From Pseudoscleropodium purum (taxonomy: Eukaryota > Streptophyta > Bryopsida > Hypnales > Brachytheciaceae), in the NCBI GenBank assembly GCA_963969395.1, contig OZ017797.1:28768001-28832000 (forward strand): DNA of 64,000 nt, in the 5' to 3' direction. The position numbers and the translations under genes are program-made. Below are positions 25,642-35,734 of the stretch, one piece after another (positions within the stretch are counted from its first letter, which is position 1; every line of letters begins with the position of its first letter). The notes under the pieces were generated by a model. That model was not told the origin of the DNA. It made no database searches and saw only the letters and a program-made list of their open reading frames with translations.

Positions 25642-26832
25642 CTATTTGGTCAATAAGAAATGACCGTCTTCACCGTCGGAAACCTCTAACTCAGAATGCC
25701 GTAGATCGCTCTTATCACGAGGGGCGTTAAACATCTCCCACCTTCTTGTGGCCAAGTTGCAGAGACACACTGCTTTAGGTTGATCAAACTCCCCACTCCG
25801 ATAGTGCCAAGCAACCACAAGTACATACTCCTCACAGAAGCTTGACCATACTAAATCATCTGCACCCTTGAACCATCTATTGTACAACTCAGCTGGCATG
25901 TACATATACTCCCTCCATTCCTGAGAGTCAGCTTGGAGCTCACACACTACAACTGAGTCAAATCTTTCCCCATTGTGATGCTCAACCACAGTAAGCAGCC
26001 GGCCTTGCCATGTCCCCAAGGAACCACCATATGTCCGGCCCCCTGGAAGTTGCTCCGGCGGTGGCAATTCACTCCAAACATCCTGTCGGAGATTATAAAC
26101 CGCGATGATATCAGGGGCAACAGACCTGATATACAAATTTCCATTGAAATTGGCACATGTGGTAAGGTGAGGGGGCTTCCTGCGCAAGGGTCGGGAAGGA
26201 TTTATTGTCCAGTTGTTGCTTACCGAGTCATAGATTTGGGTGCCCAAATCCGCGTCTCCTCGTATGACCTTGAAAGTGCAGGGTGTGACGGTGGCATCCA
26301 CTACCATGCCATCCCACGATAATTCCTGCTCCCGTCTGGGAAGCGGGGGGAGTAGGTACTCCTTGTTGATATGACCATCAAAAACATAGAGCTGAAGCTG
26401 TCTGAATGTCCGGTTGGAGTCTGAGCTGTAGAGCAAGCCGTGGAGAGCAAAAGCAGGGACAGGGGCTTTCAACGGCGCTTCCCGCTGCCCCAGGCGCTTC
26501 AAGACCCATTGTCCAGAGTGGATGTTGAAAGCCAGAAGATTGGGTTTAGACCAACTGAAGGGCATGGAGACAAAGTAAGGCCTGGGGATGGGATCCTTGA
26601 AGCCACGGCGCTCCTTGGCAATGAGGTTCCAGCGCTTGCACACCCTACGCAGCACGAAGAACGGTTGGAGTGGCAGCTTCTCATACACCATCTCCAAGTC
26701 TATGTGGTTCTGCAAGTCTCCCCAAAGATTCACATCCATCTCGCAATCCTTATCCTGCAACTCGTTTTCTGAAGCCACGGCATCGATACTCTGAAGTTCT
26801 TTGCCCTTCAATTTGAACTTGTTCAAAGTCAT
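25642..26832 (-). CDS. F-box protein with a kelch/galactose-oxidase-like beta-propeller
   Basis: The single coding exon gives 396 residues from the ATG at 26832. A Skp1-binding F-box lies at about residues 35-75 (HIDLEMVYEKLPLQPFFVLR followed by RVCKRWNLIA). The remainder looks like a kelch-type propeller, with repeated tryptophan-containing blades such as YDSVSNNWTINPSRPL and YNLRQDVWSELPPPE. Such proteins are substrate adaptors of SCF ubiquitin ligases; the target is unknown. The frame continues 20 codons upstream of this ATG, but a TTGCAG acceptor lies at the boundary, so a 5' UTR intron is likely. It lies between the two bS16 genes, convergent with the first and divergent from the second. 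Confidence 0.88.
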   Translation of the reverse strand: MTLNKFKLKGKELQSIDAVASENELQDKDCEMDVNLWGDLQNHIDLEMVYEKLPLQPFFVLRRVCKRWNLIAKERRGFKDPIPRPYFVSMPFSWSKPNLLAFNIHSGQWVLKRLGQREAPLKAPVPAFALHGLLYSSDSNRTFRQLQLYVFDGHINKEYLLPPLPRREQELSWDGMVVDATVTPCTFKVIRGDADLGTQIYDSVSNNWTINPSRPLRRKPPHLTTCANFNGNLYIRSVAPDIIAVYNLRQDVWSELPPPEQLPGGRTYGGSLGTWQGRLLTVVEHHNGERFDSVVVCELQADSQEWREYMYMPAELYNRWFKGADDLVWSSFCEEYVLVVAWHYRSGEFDQPKAVCLCNLATRRWEMFNAPRDKSDLRHSELEVSDGEDGHFLLTK

Positions 26833-27520
26833 AGTGTCAATGCTCTGGAGGCCCTGCAACAAAAAAAGAAACCACCATCCTTCAGATTGCAACCACCAGA
26901 GAAAAAAGCAGATTGATTGTACCCTCTATTCCTAGTCATCTTTCGCAACCTGGTGCGCGGACATACAGGTGAGAACTGAGTGGAATACCAATACTCGGAG
27001 TACCAGATAAATAGATTAAATGTGATCACCGCAAATGCAACTCCCAACAGACTCTTCATTCACGATGGTCTTCGGCCCAGCGTTGTTATTATGATCACAG
27101 ACATGTTTTCTATTCACTTAGAGATCATAGCAATTTCCGAGATTTAGGTCATAGTTCAAAAAACAAAAAAGATGCAACGTGCCACGGTGCTCTTTTCCCA
27201 AAAGCTCAACAGATATTTCAATTCTATTAAGATTCCTGAAAGTGACGTTGAAGTTGAAGTAGAATAATTCGATGACACAACTCAGTCCTACTCTTCTTAG
27301 AACCAGACCATCAATTCTCAAACTTACGGCAAAATGCGAAAATTGAAATATATGGAAATACCATCAGAACACGAACTAAACCTGATACTATTAAAATTTC
27401 CACTAAAGTGACCGAGGACCTAATTTATTGTTTCCGTGGATCCAAAATCTTGCACAAATATTTCAAAGCTCTTAAGAAATACTCAAAATTGTTCTTAACC
27501 CTCCCCGCCAGTTACCGTAT
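26833..27520. other. Probable 5' UTR, intron and promoter region of the F-box gene
   Basis: Minus-strand frames at 26829-27059 (starts MKSLLGVAFAVITFNLFIWY) and 27118-27321 are short and unrecognised. A small upstream ORF or a leader intron would fit the position. No repeat was recognised. Confidence 0.35.
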
Positions 27521-28006
27521 TCATGCTTTTCCAATACAGATAATTTGATACGTGATTTCTACATGAAGAATTCCCGAAGAAATAAAAAACAGAGAGAATT
27601 CGAGATCCATCGCGCTCTTCGCTTCAAACCTCACCGAAAATACCGACTTGCTAAACCATCCCCCAACATTGGAAGGTCCGCCAGACTTACTTATGCAGCT
27701 GACGAAAAATGCGCAATTCGAAGGAATGAAACGAATCCACGAGAAAATCGAATCCAAAAGCATCTCCAAGAGCAGCTCCGATCGAGCTTCCTGCAGACAA
27801 TTGAGCTCATGAAACAGTTGCAAAAGCGTCGCAGGCCTTGTTCCGCAGCAGGAACACTGTTGGACTCTTTCCTCTTCGGGAACACCATCATTACTATCGA
27901 AAGATGGATGACTGACTGAATGACTGACATCATTCATCCATAATCCACGATACTGAACCCAACAACAACTAGTACATTCTTCGAGTGGATGGTTTGTTTC
28001 ATTCAT
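27521..28006 (-). CDS. Unidentified 161-codon frame, possibly an upstream exon of the F-box transcript or a small gene
   Basis: A minus-strand frame of 161 codons starts at 28006, head-to-head with the mitochondrial-type bS16 gene. It contains a CSCCGTRPATLLQLFHELN segment followed by a helical, Leu/Glu-rich stretch. Good donor-like sites (GTAAGT) lie inside it near 27700, so the 3' part may be intron. The plus strand is also open over much of the region (27545-27919). I do not recognise a family. Confidence 0.3.
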   Translation of the reverse strand: MNETNHPLEECTSCCWVQYRGLWMNDVSHSVSHPSFDSNDGVPEEERVQQCSCCGTRPATLLQLFHELNCLQEARSELLLEMLLDSIFSWIRFIPSNCAFFVSCISKSGGPSNVGGWFSKSVFSVRFEAKSAMDLEFSLFFISSGILHVEITYQIICIGKA

Positions 28007-28035
28007 CCGTTTTAAGGGTCGCAGACGGGTTTTCT

Positions 28036-28043
28036 TAGGGTTT
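28036..28043 (+). promoter_or_regulatory. Telo-box upstream of the mitochondrial-type bS16 gene
   Basis: TAGGGTTT, the complement of the AAACCCTA telo-box common in promoters of plant translation genes, lies about 140 bp before the bS16 ATG, in a short divergent promoter. Confidence 0.45.
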
Positions 28044-28176
28044 CGGGTTTCGGAGAAGCACGAAGTGGAGGTCCATGGCTATGGCGGACACGGAGTAGGG
28101 GACCCGATTAATATATACGAATTTGTTTTAGGTGTAGTGGAGAACCTTGATAGCAGGAATTCGGGAATTGGAAGCG

Positions 28177-28925
28177 ATGGGGGTGGTTCGACTAAGACTT
28201 GCTCGCTTCGGCCGCAAGAATCTGCCATTCTACCGTATTTTTGTTGCTGATAGTCGCTCTCCCCGTGACGGGAAGCACCTCGAAGTCGTCGGCCACTATA
28301 ATCCCTTGCCTGGTGAGATTTTTTTTCTACGTTTGTCTATTTGATTATCGGGGCTTCGCTGTCTCTTGGGGTGGTCTGTGTTCGCCGTCGATGCTATTTC
28401 CATTGGTTGATCTAGAACTTGGTTGGCGTTCTCTTTGCCATGAGAGGATGTTGCTTGGTATCGTTCTTCGACTTTCCGCGATGCCAACCTTTATTCCGAT
28501 AAGTAGCCATTTGTGATGCACAATCAATGTGTGATCTTTCCTGTTTCACAAGCCGGGACCAAGGCGTTTAGGTTTTAGGTTTTAGGGTTGGTTCGTGGCT
28601 GAAGTGCTTTGCTCCCGTGCAGGCAAGGATGGAATGAAGCGCATTGGTGTCAACAGCGATCGAATAAAGTAAGCAGTGCTCTTTGTTGCTAGCACATTTG
28701 CAACGCTTGACCTCTAACACATTTGCAATGCTTTCACATTCTGAAGAATTTGCTTCTTCTCAATTTGATACACGATAACTTACGTGGTATTAATCTCCTG
28801 TTGGCAGGTACTGGTTGTCAGTCGGAGCTCAACCATCAGACACTGTACGAAGACTGCTCAGCAAAGCAGGAATCTTACCGGCTCCTCCAATTCCTCACAT
28901 GCATAAAAAAGGTCCTAACCCTTGA
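28177..28925 (+). CDS. RPS16: Mitochondrial-type ribosomal protein bS16, nuclear-encoded, three exons
   Basis: Exons 28177-28312, 28623-28668 and 28808-28925 join to 99 residues. The protein starts directly with the bS16 core ([20 protein letters not shown]) and lacks a clear transit peptide, as mitochondrial or dually targeted plant bS16 proteins often do. [28 protein letters not shown] and [14 protein letters not shown] follow, then a short Pro-rich tail ending HMHKKGPNP. An in-frame ATG 30 bp upstream (28147) would add ten residues; I prefer the later start because it matches the bacterial N terminus. It lies 3.0 kb from the plastid-type paralogue, in the same orientation and with identical intron positions. 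The compartment is inferred. Confidence 0.9.
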
Positions 28926-29338
28926 CTTCGAGAAAACTCTTTGGAGCCTAGGGTGGACGGGGCTTGAGTTTATTTCAATTATCTAGTCAGATATATTTTA
29001 GGAATCTGTGTTGCACACTTTATTGATGATACATTTACAATCTTAGTGCAGTAAATTTTGCCAAAAAGGGTTGCATCTGTTAGCGGATATATTTCCGGCA
29101 CTGTCTGAGGATACCCTACCGGTACTGACATTGGAAGCTCTTCTGGGGGCGAATTATTGTCCAAATCTCCTGCGGAACTTGGACCTCCTCGGTGTGTACC
29201 TAAGTAACTCTAACACTTGTTCTAAAATCCAAAGGTGTATTTCCTAGCCCTCTATATACGCAAGGGTCAAATATTGAGGGCACAGCCGCCCCAATCTGAA
29301 AGTTCGGATATTTTCGAAAACCGAGTATTTCCGAACTT
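28926..29338. other. 3' region of bS16 with a 43-bp palindrome
   Basis: A near-perfect palindrome occupies 29298-29340 (arms of 19 bp, GAAAGTTCGG outermost). A minus-strand frame at 28979-29164 may be a continuation of the neighbouring DBR1 pseudogene tail; I could not confirm this. Confidence 0.45.
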
Positions 29339-30611
29339 TCATTGCATTGTTTTCAAAGATTCGTTGGATGTTGTCCACTCGTCTTTTTCATTATAGTCAT
29401 CTTCCAGAATAATTTCATTAGGATCCATTGAAATTGTATGTTGTGATGTGTATGTTGTGATGTAGTCACTGCTTCTGGTTGTCCTACAGATACTTGCGAC
29501 TTTTGATTTAACAGATAAGGAAGGTCCAAGAACTTTAGAAATGCATGGTTTGTGGATTCCGCACTTGACTATTTGGCAATTGACTGACTCTGCGTTGCGA
29601 CTGATATACCCCATATGGTGGTGCAGTCTGGGTGAAGTGTAAAGGAATGGTTGATCCTTTTTTAGCTAGTTTGCCCTGAATCCAATGCCTCTTTCGTAGG
29701 TCTATGTTAACATGTTCTTGTTGAATAGGGCTTTGCTTGAAAGACAGATGGGGTGATATGCCGAGTAATGGTTAGCCCAACCCTCATCATAAGTAAATTC
29801 AAGAGGACAAGCAGTCGGACATGTACTATCAAACACCTCGAACCGATTCCGATGAGGGAGGCACTTATCAAGAGCTAAGAACTTTGTTGATTGTTAGGAT
29901 GATGAACCGTGGCAGCAAAGTTTGTGTGTACATGGGCGGAAAACCAATATGCTGGCTTTAATTTGTGGAGGAGAGTCTTCTTAGGAATGCTTCCTAAAGT
30001 ATCGTCAGCGATCTGTTCTCGAAAATGACGTTTACGCTTCAGAAGCTGCTCAACTTCTTGTTGAAAAACATGTTTTGCAATGCCTTGAGGCCAGTCTTGC
30101 GATACAAAATGTCAAATTCTCCATGTCATTGCAAAAGCTTGTCCACATTGTATTCGCGCACATGATAAACCGAGCGGACGTCATTGGAGTTATCTGGAGC
30201 ACGTTTGAAAATGACCTTGTAATAATCACTGGTTAAAATATGTCCCTGGCGATCCTGCAATACGAATGCCGCTGAATCTCACCACTCCAGCAATACCCAT
30301 GAAATAGATATTTGATGCCACAAAACCACCGTAGCCGGAGTATACTGACTACAGATAATTTGATGCTTATGGTTTCCACCTATGAACACGGTGGGAAAAA
30401 GGTGCGTGCTTTAATCCAGAGTAACGGAGTACTTCCAAAAGATTTTCATGGTGTGGAGGGTGAGTTTAGGGTTTTAGGGTGGGTAAAATTTGCAAATCCT
30501 TCATATTTCTGTAGGTCAATGTTCACTCTTTATTCGTTCAAAACGATGCAAAGTGTTGTAGATGTAATCAAGATTGCCATTGGCACAACCTACTGCGACA
30601 ATTTTCTTTGT
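29339..30611 (-). pseudogene. DBR1: RNA lariat debranching enzyme (DBR1) processed pseudogene
   Basis: Reading the minus strand across all three frames gives the DBR1 protein almost end to end, without introns. The order is KIVAVGCANGNLDYIYNTLH (N-terminal metallophosphoesterase motif) at about 30611-30530, IFWKYS near 30440, PTVFIGGNH near 30390, [16 protein letters not shown] near 30290, VRSVYHVREYNVDKLL near 30180, LGSIPKKTLLHKLKPAYWFS then AHVHTNFAATVHH near 29960, TKFLALDKCLPHRNRFEVF near 29870, FTQTAPPY near 29640 and DPNEIILEDDYNEKDE near 29410. DBR1 linearises intron lariats. Here metal ligands are changed (GCxHG reads GCANG; GNHE reads GNHK), and several frameshifts and stops intervene. 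Lack of introns implies retroposition. No poly(A) tract is obvious. Confidence 0.85.
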
Positions 30612-32011
30612 AATAATAATCAGCTACACTACAAAAAACTCAATTCTTGTAGCACTGGCTCATGTTTACACTTCCCGTTACATTCCTTGTAGATGCGTGA
30701 TTTTTGTGTTTGCAAAGTCTCATCCTCTTCAGTCCAGAGATTGGAGCAATTTCAAAGTCGCTACTCGCCTAGCCTTGCTCTTTTAGTTTTAATCCCTTTA
30801 AGAGTCGACATTCTCTAGGTGGATTATGATGTTTCAGGGTTTACTGCTGGAGGTACATAAAACAAATTAAATGATGTACATCCAAACCTGAAGAAAAACA
30901 ATTTTTGGTCTAAGGTATGAATAACTAAAATGCCACACCTCCACATAGACCAAAAAAGGTTAAAAAAAACTAAATATTGGTGACATAGATGCATACATTC
31001 AATCAAAACTACACATTATGAGAGCCTAGTGTTGATTTTTGGTACACCTTAAGACAAATGAATGCTTTAAAACTTCATAACTTATTCATATAGTGCTAAA
31101 ATAATGTGTGCTAAAATGTGTTAGAATTGCCTTTCAATTGCTCATAAGATTCAACAATTGTAATTTATATTTAATAATAGTAACTATTATCAATTGTAAT
31201 TTGGAACAATGCAAGGTTCTAAACTTCATAATTTTTGTCCAAGGTTATATATATATTCATTCATTCATTTTTTAAAGTCTCATTGCTATCTTTAGAGTTA
31301 TTTGCTAAAACAAACTTAGAATGAAATGCATGGTTGTTGATCTAGATGTCCAAAAGTAGTAGACGTTAGTTGTATCTACCCATAGTATGAACCAAAGTAA
31401 ATAGGTATTTACTTTGGTAGACGGAAACTATTTGTACATGGAAAATTACCTTTTGGAACAAATAGACAAATTTTAACATTTGGCAAACAAGTAGATAGCC
31501 TTTGATGGATGGCATGTGGCACTTGTCTTAATAGGCAAACCAAACACCAATGATTTTGAGCAAATGAACATACAAGAAACAACTTTTGAAGGACAATAGA
31601 TTTTCATCATGGGCAAAAAGGCAAGGAAAAAGAATTGAAAAAGCAAAAAAAAAGGTCCATAAGAGAAAATTTGGCCCCTTGAAAATAGAGTCCTCTCAAG
31701 AGTATATGGGAGATACCATTTTACATTTAAATATGTCCTTTGAAAAAAATGAAGATATATCAATTCCCTATATGATTCACCGATGTACAAGTAAAGGCAT
31801 GTTTCTACTTGTTTGTAGTTAGAAATTAAAAAATTTGATAAGACCTAACATGTAAGGTTGATGGAAGTTTGTTCACATAGAAGAGGATATTGGTGAATGT
31901 CACAAAGGATCCATTGAGGTTTTCCATGAAGAATGTTCCTACTTGCAGTAGTTTCAAAATTTTGATGGCAATTATTATAAAGCTATTACTTTGGTGTTCA
32001 CATCTTGCATT
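30612..32011. other. AT-rich intergenic DNA
   Basis: Short opposing frames at 31473-31822 are not protein-like. No repeat recognised. Confidence 0.4.
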
Positions 32012-32185
32012 CATTATAAAAAAAACCTTTTTTTTATGATGGATTTTTCTAAACATTCACATGTTTTTATATTAATAACAATGTCAAATGTAACATTTTG
32101 TTGTTATGTTTGACGTTATTGTTAATAAGAAAACACGTGGATGTCTAAAATAATCCATCATAAAAAATGTGGGTTTCTTATAGTG
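32012..32185. mobile_element. CACTA-like MITE, 174 bp
   Basis: Left end CATTATAAAA and right end TTATAGTG form the termini of about 38-bp imperfect inverted repeats that share TTTTTTATGATGGATT. The centre is a second inverted pair (AATAACAATGTCAAA-type). The ends agree with the element at 33733-33960. The flanking triplets are ATT and ACT, an imperfect duplication. Confidence 0.65.
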
Positions 32186-33535
32186 ACTTAGGATAAGACA
32201 TGTAGCTATTGCAAGATTGTTTTTTTGTCTTTGCACTTCTTTCTATTGCAATGTTTGTAATGTTTATTGTTATATGCATGTTGCTAAAGAGAGATGAGGT
32301 TAGAACTTGAATAGATTTGGATATATGTAGCAATTGAATCTAGAACTAGAACAAGAGCATAGTCATTAGAATTTTAGAAAGCAAGGATAGAGATGGAAAA
32401 TTTTACATATGCATCTAATTGAAGTGGTGGCCCTATTAATCACCATGATGTTGCTTTTGTCAACTTTTTTTGAACTAATATGCTTAATTAATATATCTTT
32501 TTCCAATTGTACAATCTGAAGTTTCCTTTTGATGCATTTGACAATAATATGCTCCCTATTTTTTAACACCTTTTCCATCCAAAGAAATTAGGTTGCCCAT
32601 GTCTCCTAATACTTCTACCCCTTATATGATGCAATTGCATTCACTCCATTAGTGGAGTTGGATAATTCAATGACTTTATGAATTGGTCCCTTGACCTTGG
32701 CTATATATAGAAATAATGCTATTGCAAGCCATAGAAGCATTAAAAAGAAATTGAAGCCTTCAAGAAAGAGCCCCCTTTCATTTTGAAGAGGAAAAATAGA
32801 ATATATTATGAGTGTTTGATCATGATGTTGAAGGTGTACCATTGCTAAAGCCTAACAAAGATGCCATATTTAACTACTTTTGGACTTTGCAATGAATTTT
32901 GAACTTTGTATCAGGAAGTCTCTTAAAAAAACATTGTGAGATATCCAGATGCATCTATTAATCTCTTAATGTTTTTATAGATCTCTTGATGTTTTGCATA
33001 AAATTCTCAATGTTTTGGATTATCTCCTGATGACTATTTTTTTTCTCCCGATGACCATTATTAATTCTAGACTTTCAATAGTCCAAAAGTAGTTAAATGT
33101 GGTATAAAGTAGTTGCATTTGAAATTGGACCCCTACTATTTGTGTTTTGGAAAATCTTGATGATTGTTATGTTGGATGAAAAAGGGAGTTGTTGTATGTA
33201 GGTTTGTTGCATTACTATGTTCTTCTTGGCAAACATTGATAAAGTCATCTTCTTTAATCATGAAATCTGAATCTACAAAATTACTTCTAAGTCTAAGATC
33301 CTACAACCCACACAAATAATTTGTAATGAAATTACAATGAAAGTCTACACCCAATATCCCACTACCTTCTATTGGTCAATCCAAGCAATCTTGTAATGAA
33401 ATCATGACAACAATGTACAAAATAAAGAGAGCATTACATCAATGCCAATGTTGTAATCAAGATTGCAAATGCAAAGGATGATTTAGTATTTCTAAGTGAA
33501 CTTATCTTCATTATTACCATATTGGACAAGTACAG
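32186..33535. other. AT-rich intergenic DNA
   Basis: No gene or repeat recognised; short frames only. Confidence 0.4.
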
Positions 33536-34497
33536 GATTGTAAGTTGCAAGAAACACTTGTCTTTTTTTTTTTGTCCTCTTAGCCTCAGACACATGATTT
33601 TTTGTTCATAACTTTTGTATTGTATGTTCATTTCTATGAAATTTGAGATGAAGGTACATGTAATAGTTGTTGACATTAATTAATTTTTTTAATTTAAAAA
33701 AGTAATTTACTATTTCTAAACTGCCCCCCATTCACTATAAGAAAACCTTATTTTAGGTGACAGATTGACATCAAAAGGAACAAATTCTAAGTGACATTTA
33801 AGGTGATATCAAAAAAACAAACCCATGTTTTTATATCAACAATGATGTTCATTGATGTTATATTGGACATCATTGTTGACATAAAAACATGGGTTTTTTT
33901 TTTCCATGTCACCTAGAATTCATTCCTTTTGACATCAATAAACTTTGGTATCTTGTAGTGATTGGATGTCTATCTTGGCCATCTCAAGGTTTTTTAGTAC
34001 TATTTCCAATCCAAAAATGCAAATTTGAAAGTCAAAATTAGGATATAAATATTATACTAAATTTACACAAATCTATAAAGATACTTTTAAAAATACCAAA
34101 GTGTCCACCTTCCATATGTATTCAAAGTGAACTACTATGGTATATATGTAGAGAAGACAATTTTTATTTCGTAAAGATGCAAATAGTTGAGAAGAAGCAT
34201 CTTCAAGTAAGGAAAAATAGGTTTTTTATTTGAATTAATTTTTTTTCCTATTTTCTAAAAATGAAATTTCAAAATATGTGTTTTCTTATATTTTCCATCA
34301 TTCATTTGTTTAATATAACTTTTAGAAATAGAATTTTCTAGGCTTTAATTTTTGCACATATTCTATTTTGAATGTTTCACAAATTATTCATGTTTTATTT
34401 TATTTTTAAATTTTAAATTTTAAAAGTGGTAGTACTTCGATACTAAATACTAAAGCCATTTTGAACTAAAAACAGCAAGTGCTTCTTGCCACTACCC
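33536..34497. repeat. TIR repeat copy 1 (related to 52223-52949), interrupted by a MITE
   Basis: The left end TTGCAAGAAACACTTG and the right end CAAGTGCTTCTTGCC form inverted termini. The interior is collinear with 52223-52949, except for a 228-bp insertion at 33733. The right end here is AGTGCTTCTTGCCACTACCC. No coding sequence was found. Confidence 0.6.
33733..33960. mobile_element. CACTA-like MITE, 228 bp, with ATT target-site duplication
   Basis: Termini are CACTATAAG and CTTGTAGTG. The flanks are ATT at 33730-33732 and ATT at 33961-33963, a 3-bp duplication as expected for CACTA elements. The interior is a long imperfect hairpin (GACATCAAAAGGAA inverted as TTCCTTTTGACATC). The related repeat at 52.4 kb has the same site without the element. 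Confidence 0.8.
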
Positions 34498-35734
34498 ACA
34501 ACATTCTAGCACAATGTTGTTTCAAGGTTAAACTCACCTACATGTAGCAACATTTGGCAAACAAGATCTTAGGTCCAAACATTATATTGTATTATTGTAA
34601 AAACAAAAGTGCAATAGGAGCTGGCAATTAATGTTTGGAAAGAAATTTGGTTCCAACCAATTAGTATCTTTAGTTTTCTATTGGGGAAGAATTTTTCATT
34701 GATAATCCATTACTATTTTTTGTAGTTATATTTAAAATAGAAAATTTTCAACAACAATGACCAATAATATGCCTAAAATTTTGATTTGCAATTTGGAAAA
34801 TTGAAATGGCTCACATTAAACTAATTGCCGATTCTCTCGATTCATTTGTAGTGATTGCAAGAAAACTCAGACAAAAACCCTGAGGTTGGGTAATTATGCA
34901 AAAGTTACCAACACAAGTCTTCCATAACACTATTTACCAATGAAGTAGGGGTCTTTTCTTGCATCCTTGAAAATGGGATCCCTATAGTGAACAAAATTGT
35001 CTTAAATGGCTTGTCAACCAACTCCAATCCTTGAAGGCTTGAATTATTTGGTAAGTCCTTCCCAAATATCTAGCAAGTATACTCAATACCTTTCCAAAAT
35101 TCTAGCATAGGGAGGACCATTGCCTAGTTATACAATGTTGTGTTTCTGGACTCTTATTCAACGGCATGATTGCAAAATTGTCATTGGTCATGTGAATATG
35201 GAATCAACATTACAAACATTCCATTAAAAAAAAATTCCTTTAAATTAATTCTCCAGCCTTTGAAATTTGTTGCCTTTTGGCTAAAAATCATGCAAAAATA
35301 ACCGAAACTAATGATCACTTATATAGAATGTTGAGTTTCAAAAAATATTCACTCATGCAACTTGTGTTGATGTTTGTAACTAATAGTTTGTTCAATTAGG
35401 TATCACTTATTATTGAGTGTTGGGGAAGTTTTTGAGTTTTACTACAATAATCCTTTTTCTTCAATTTCAAAATTAAACCTATTTTTTCAAGTTCAAAGTC
35501 CAATTAGTTTTTGAACTTTATACTCAAAATAGAAAGTTTGAAGATTTTTTTACCATTTTTTTTGGATAGCATTTTCAAATAGCAACTGATTTATTTTCCA
35601 ATTCCACCAACTAACTTTGAACTAGCTACAGTACCTGTTCTTCCCAAACATAAGTTAAGACCAACAATCAGGCTTGATTGTCTGCTTGTAGCGCATTCGA
35701 TGCTTCTAGGGCTTTGGATGGGTTTGATGGCACG
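34498..35734. other. AT-rich intergenic DNA
   Basis: Near 34855 a GTGATTGCAAGAAA sequence resembles the left end of the TIR repeat at 33536 and 52223, and may be another fragment. Nothing else seen. Confidence 0.35.

Noticed and set aside
25975..26772. Plus-strand frames of 110-115 codons
   Set aside because: Antisense shadows of the F-box gene.
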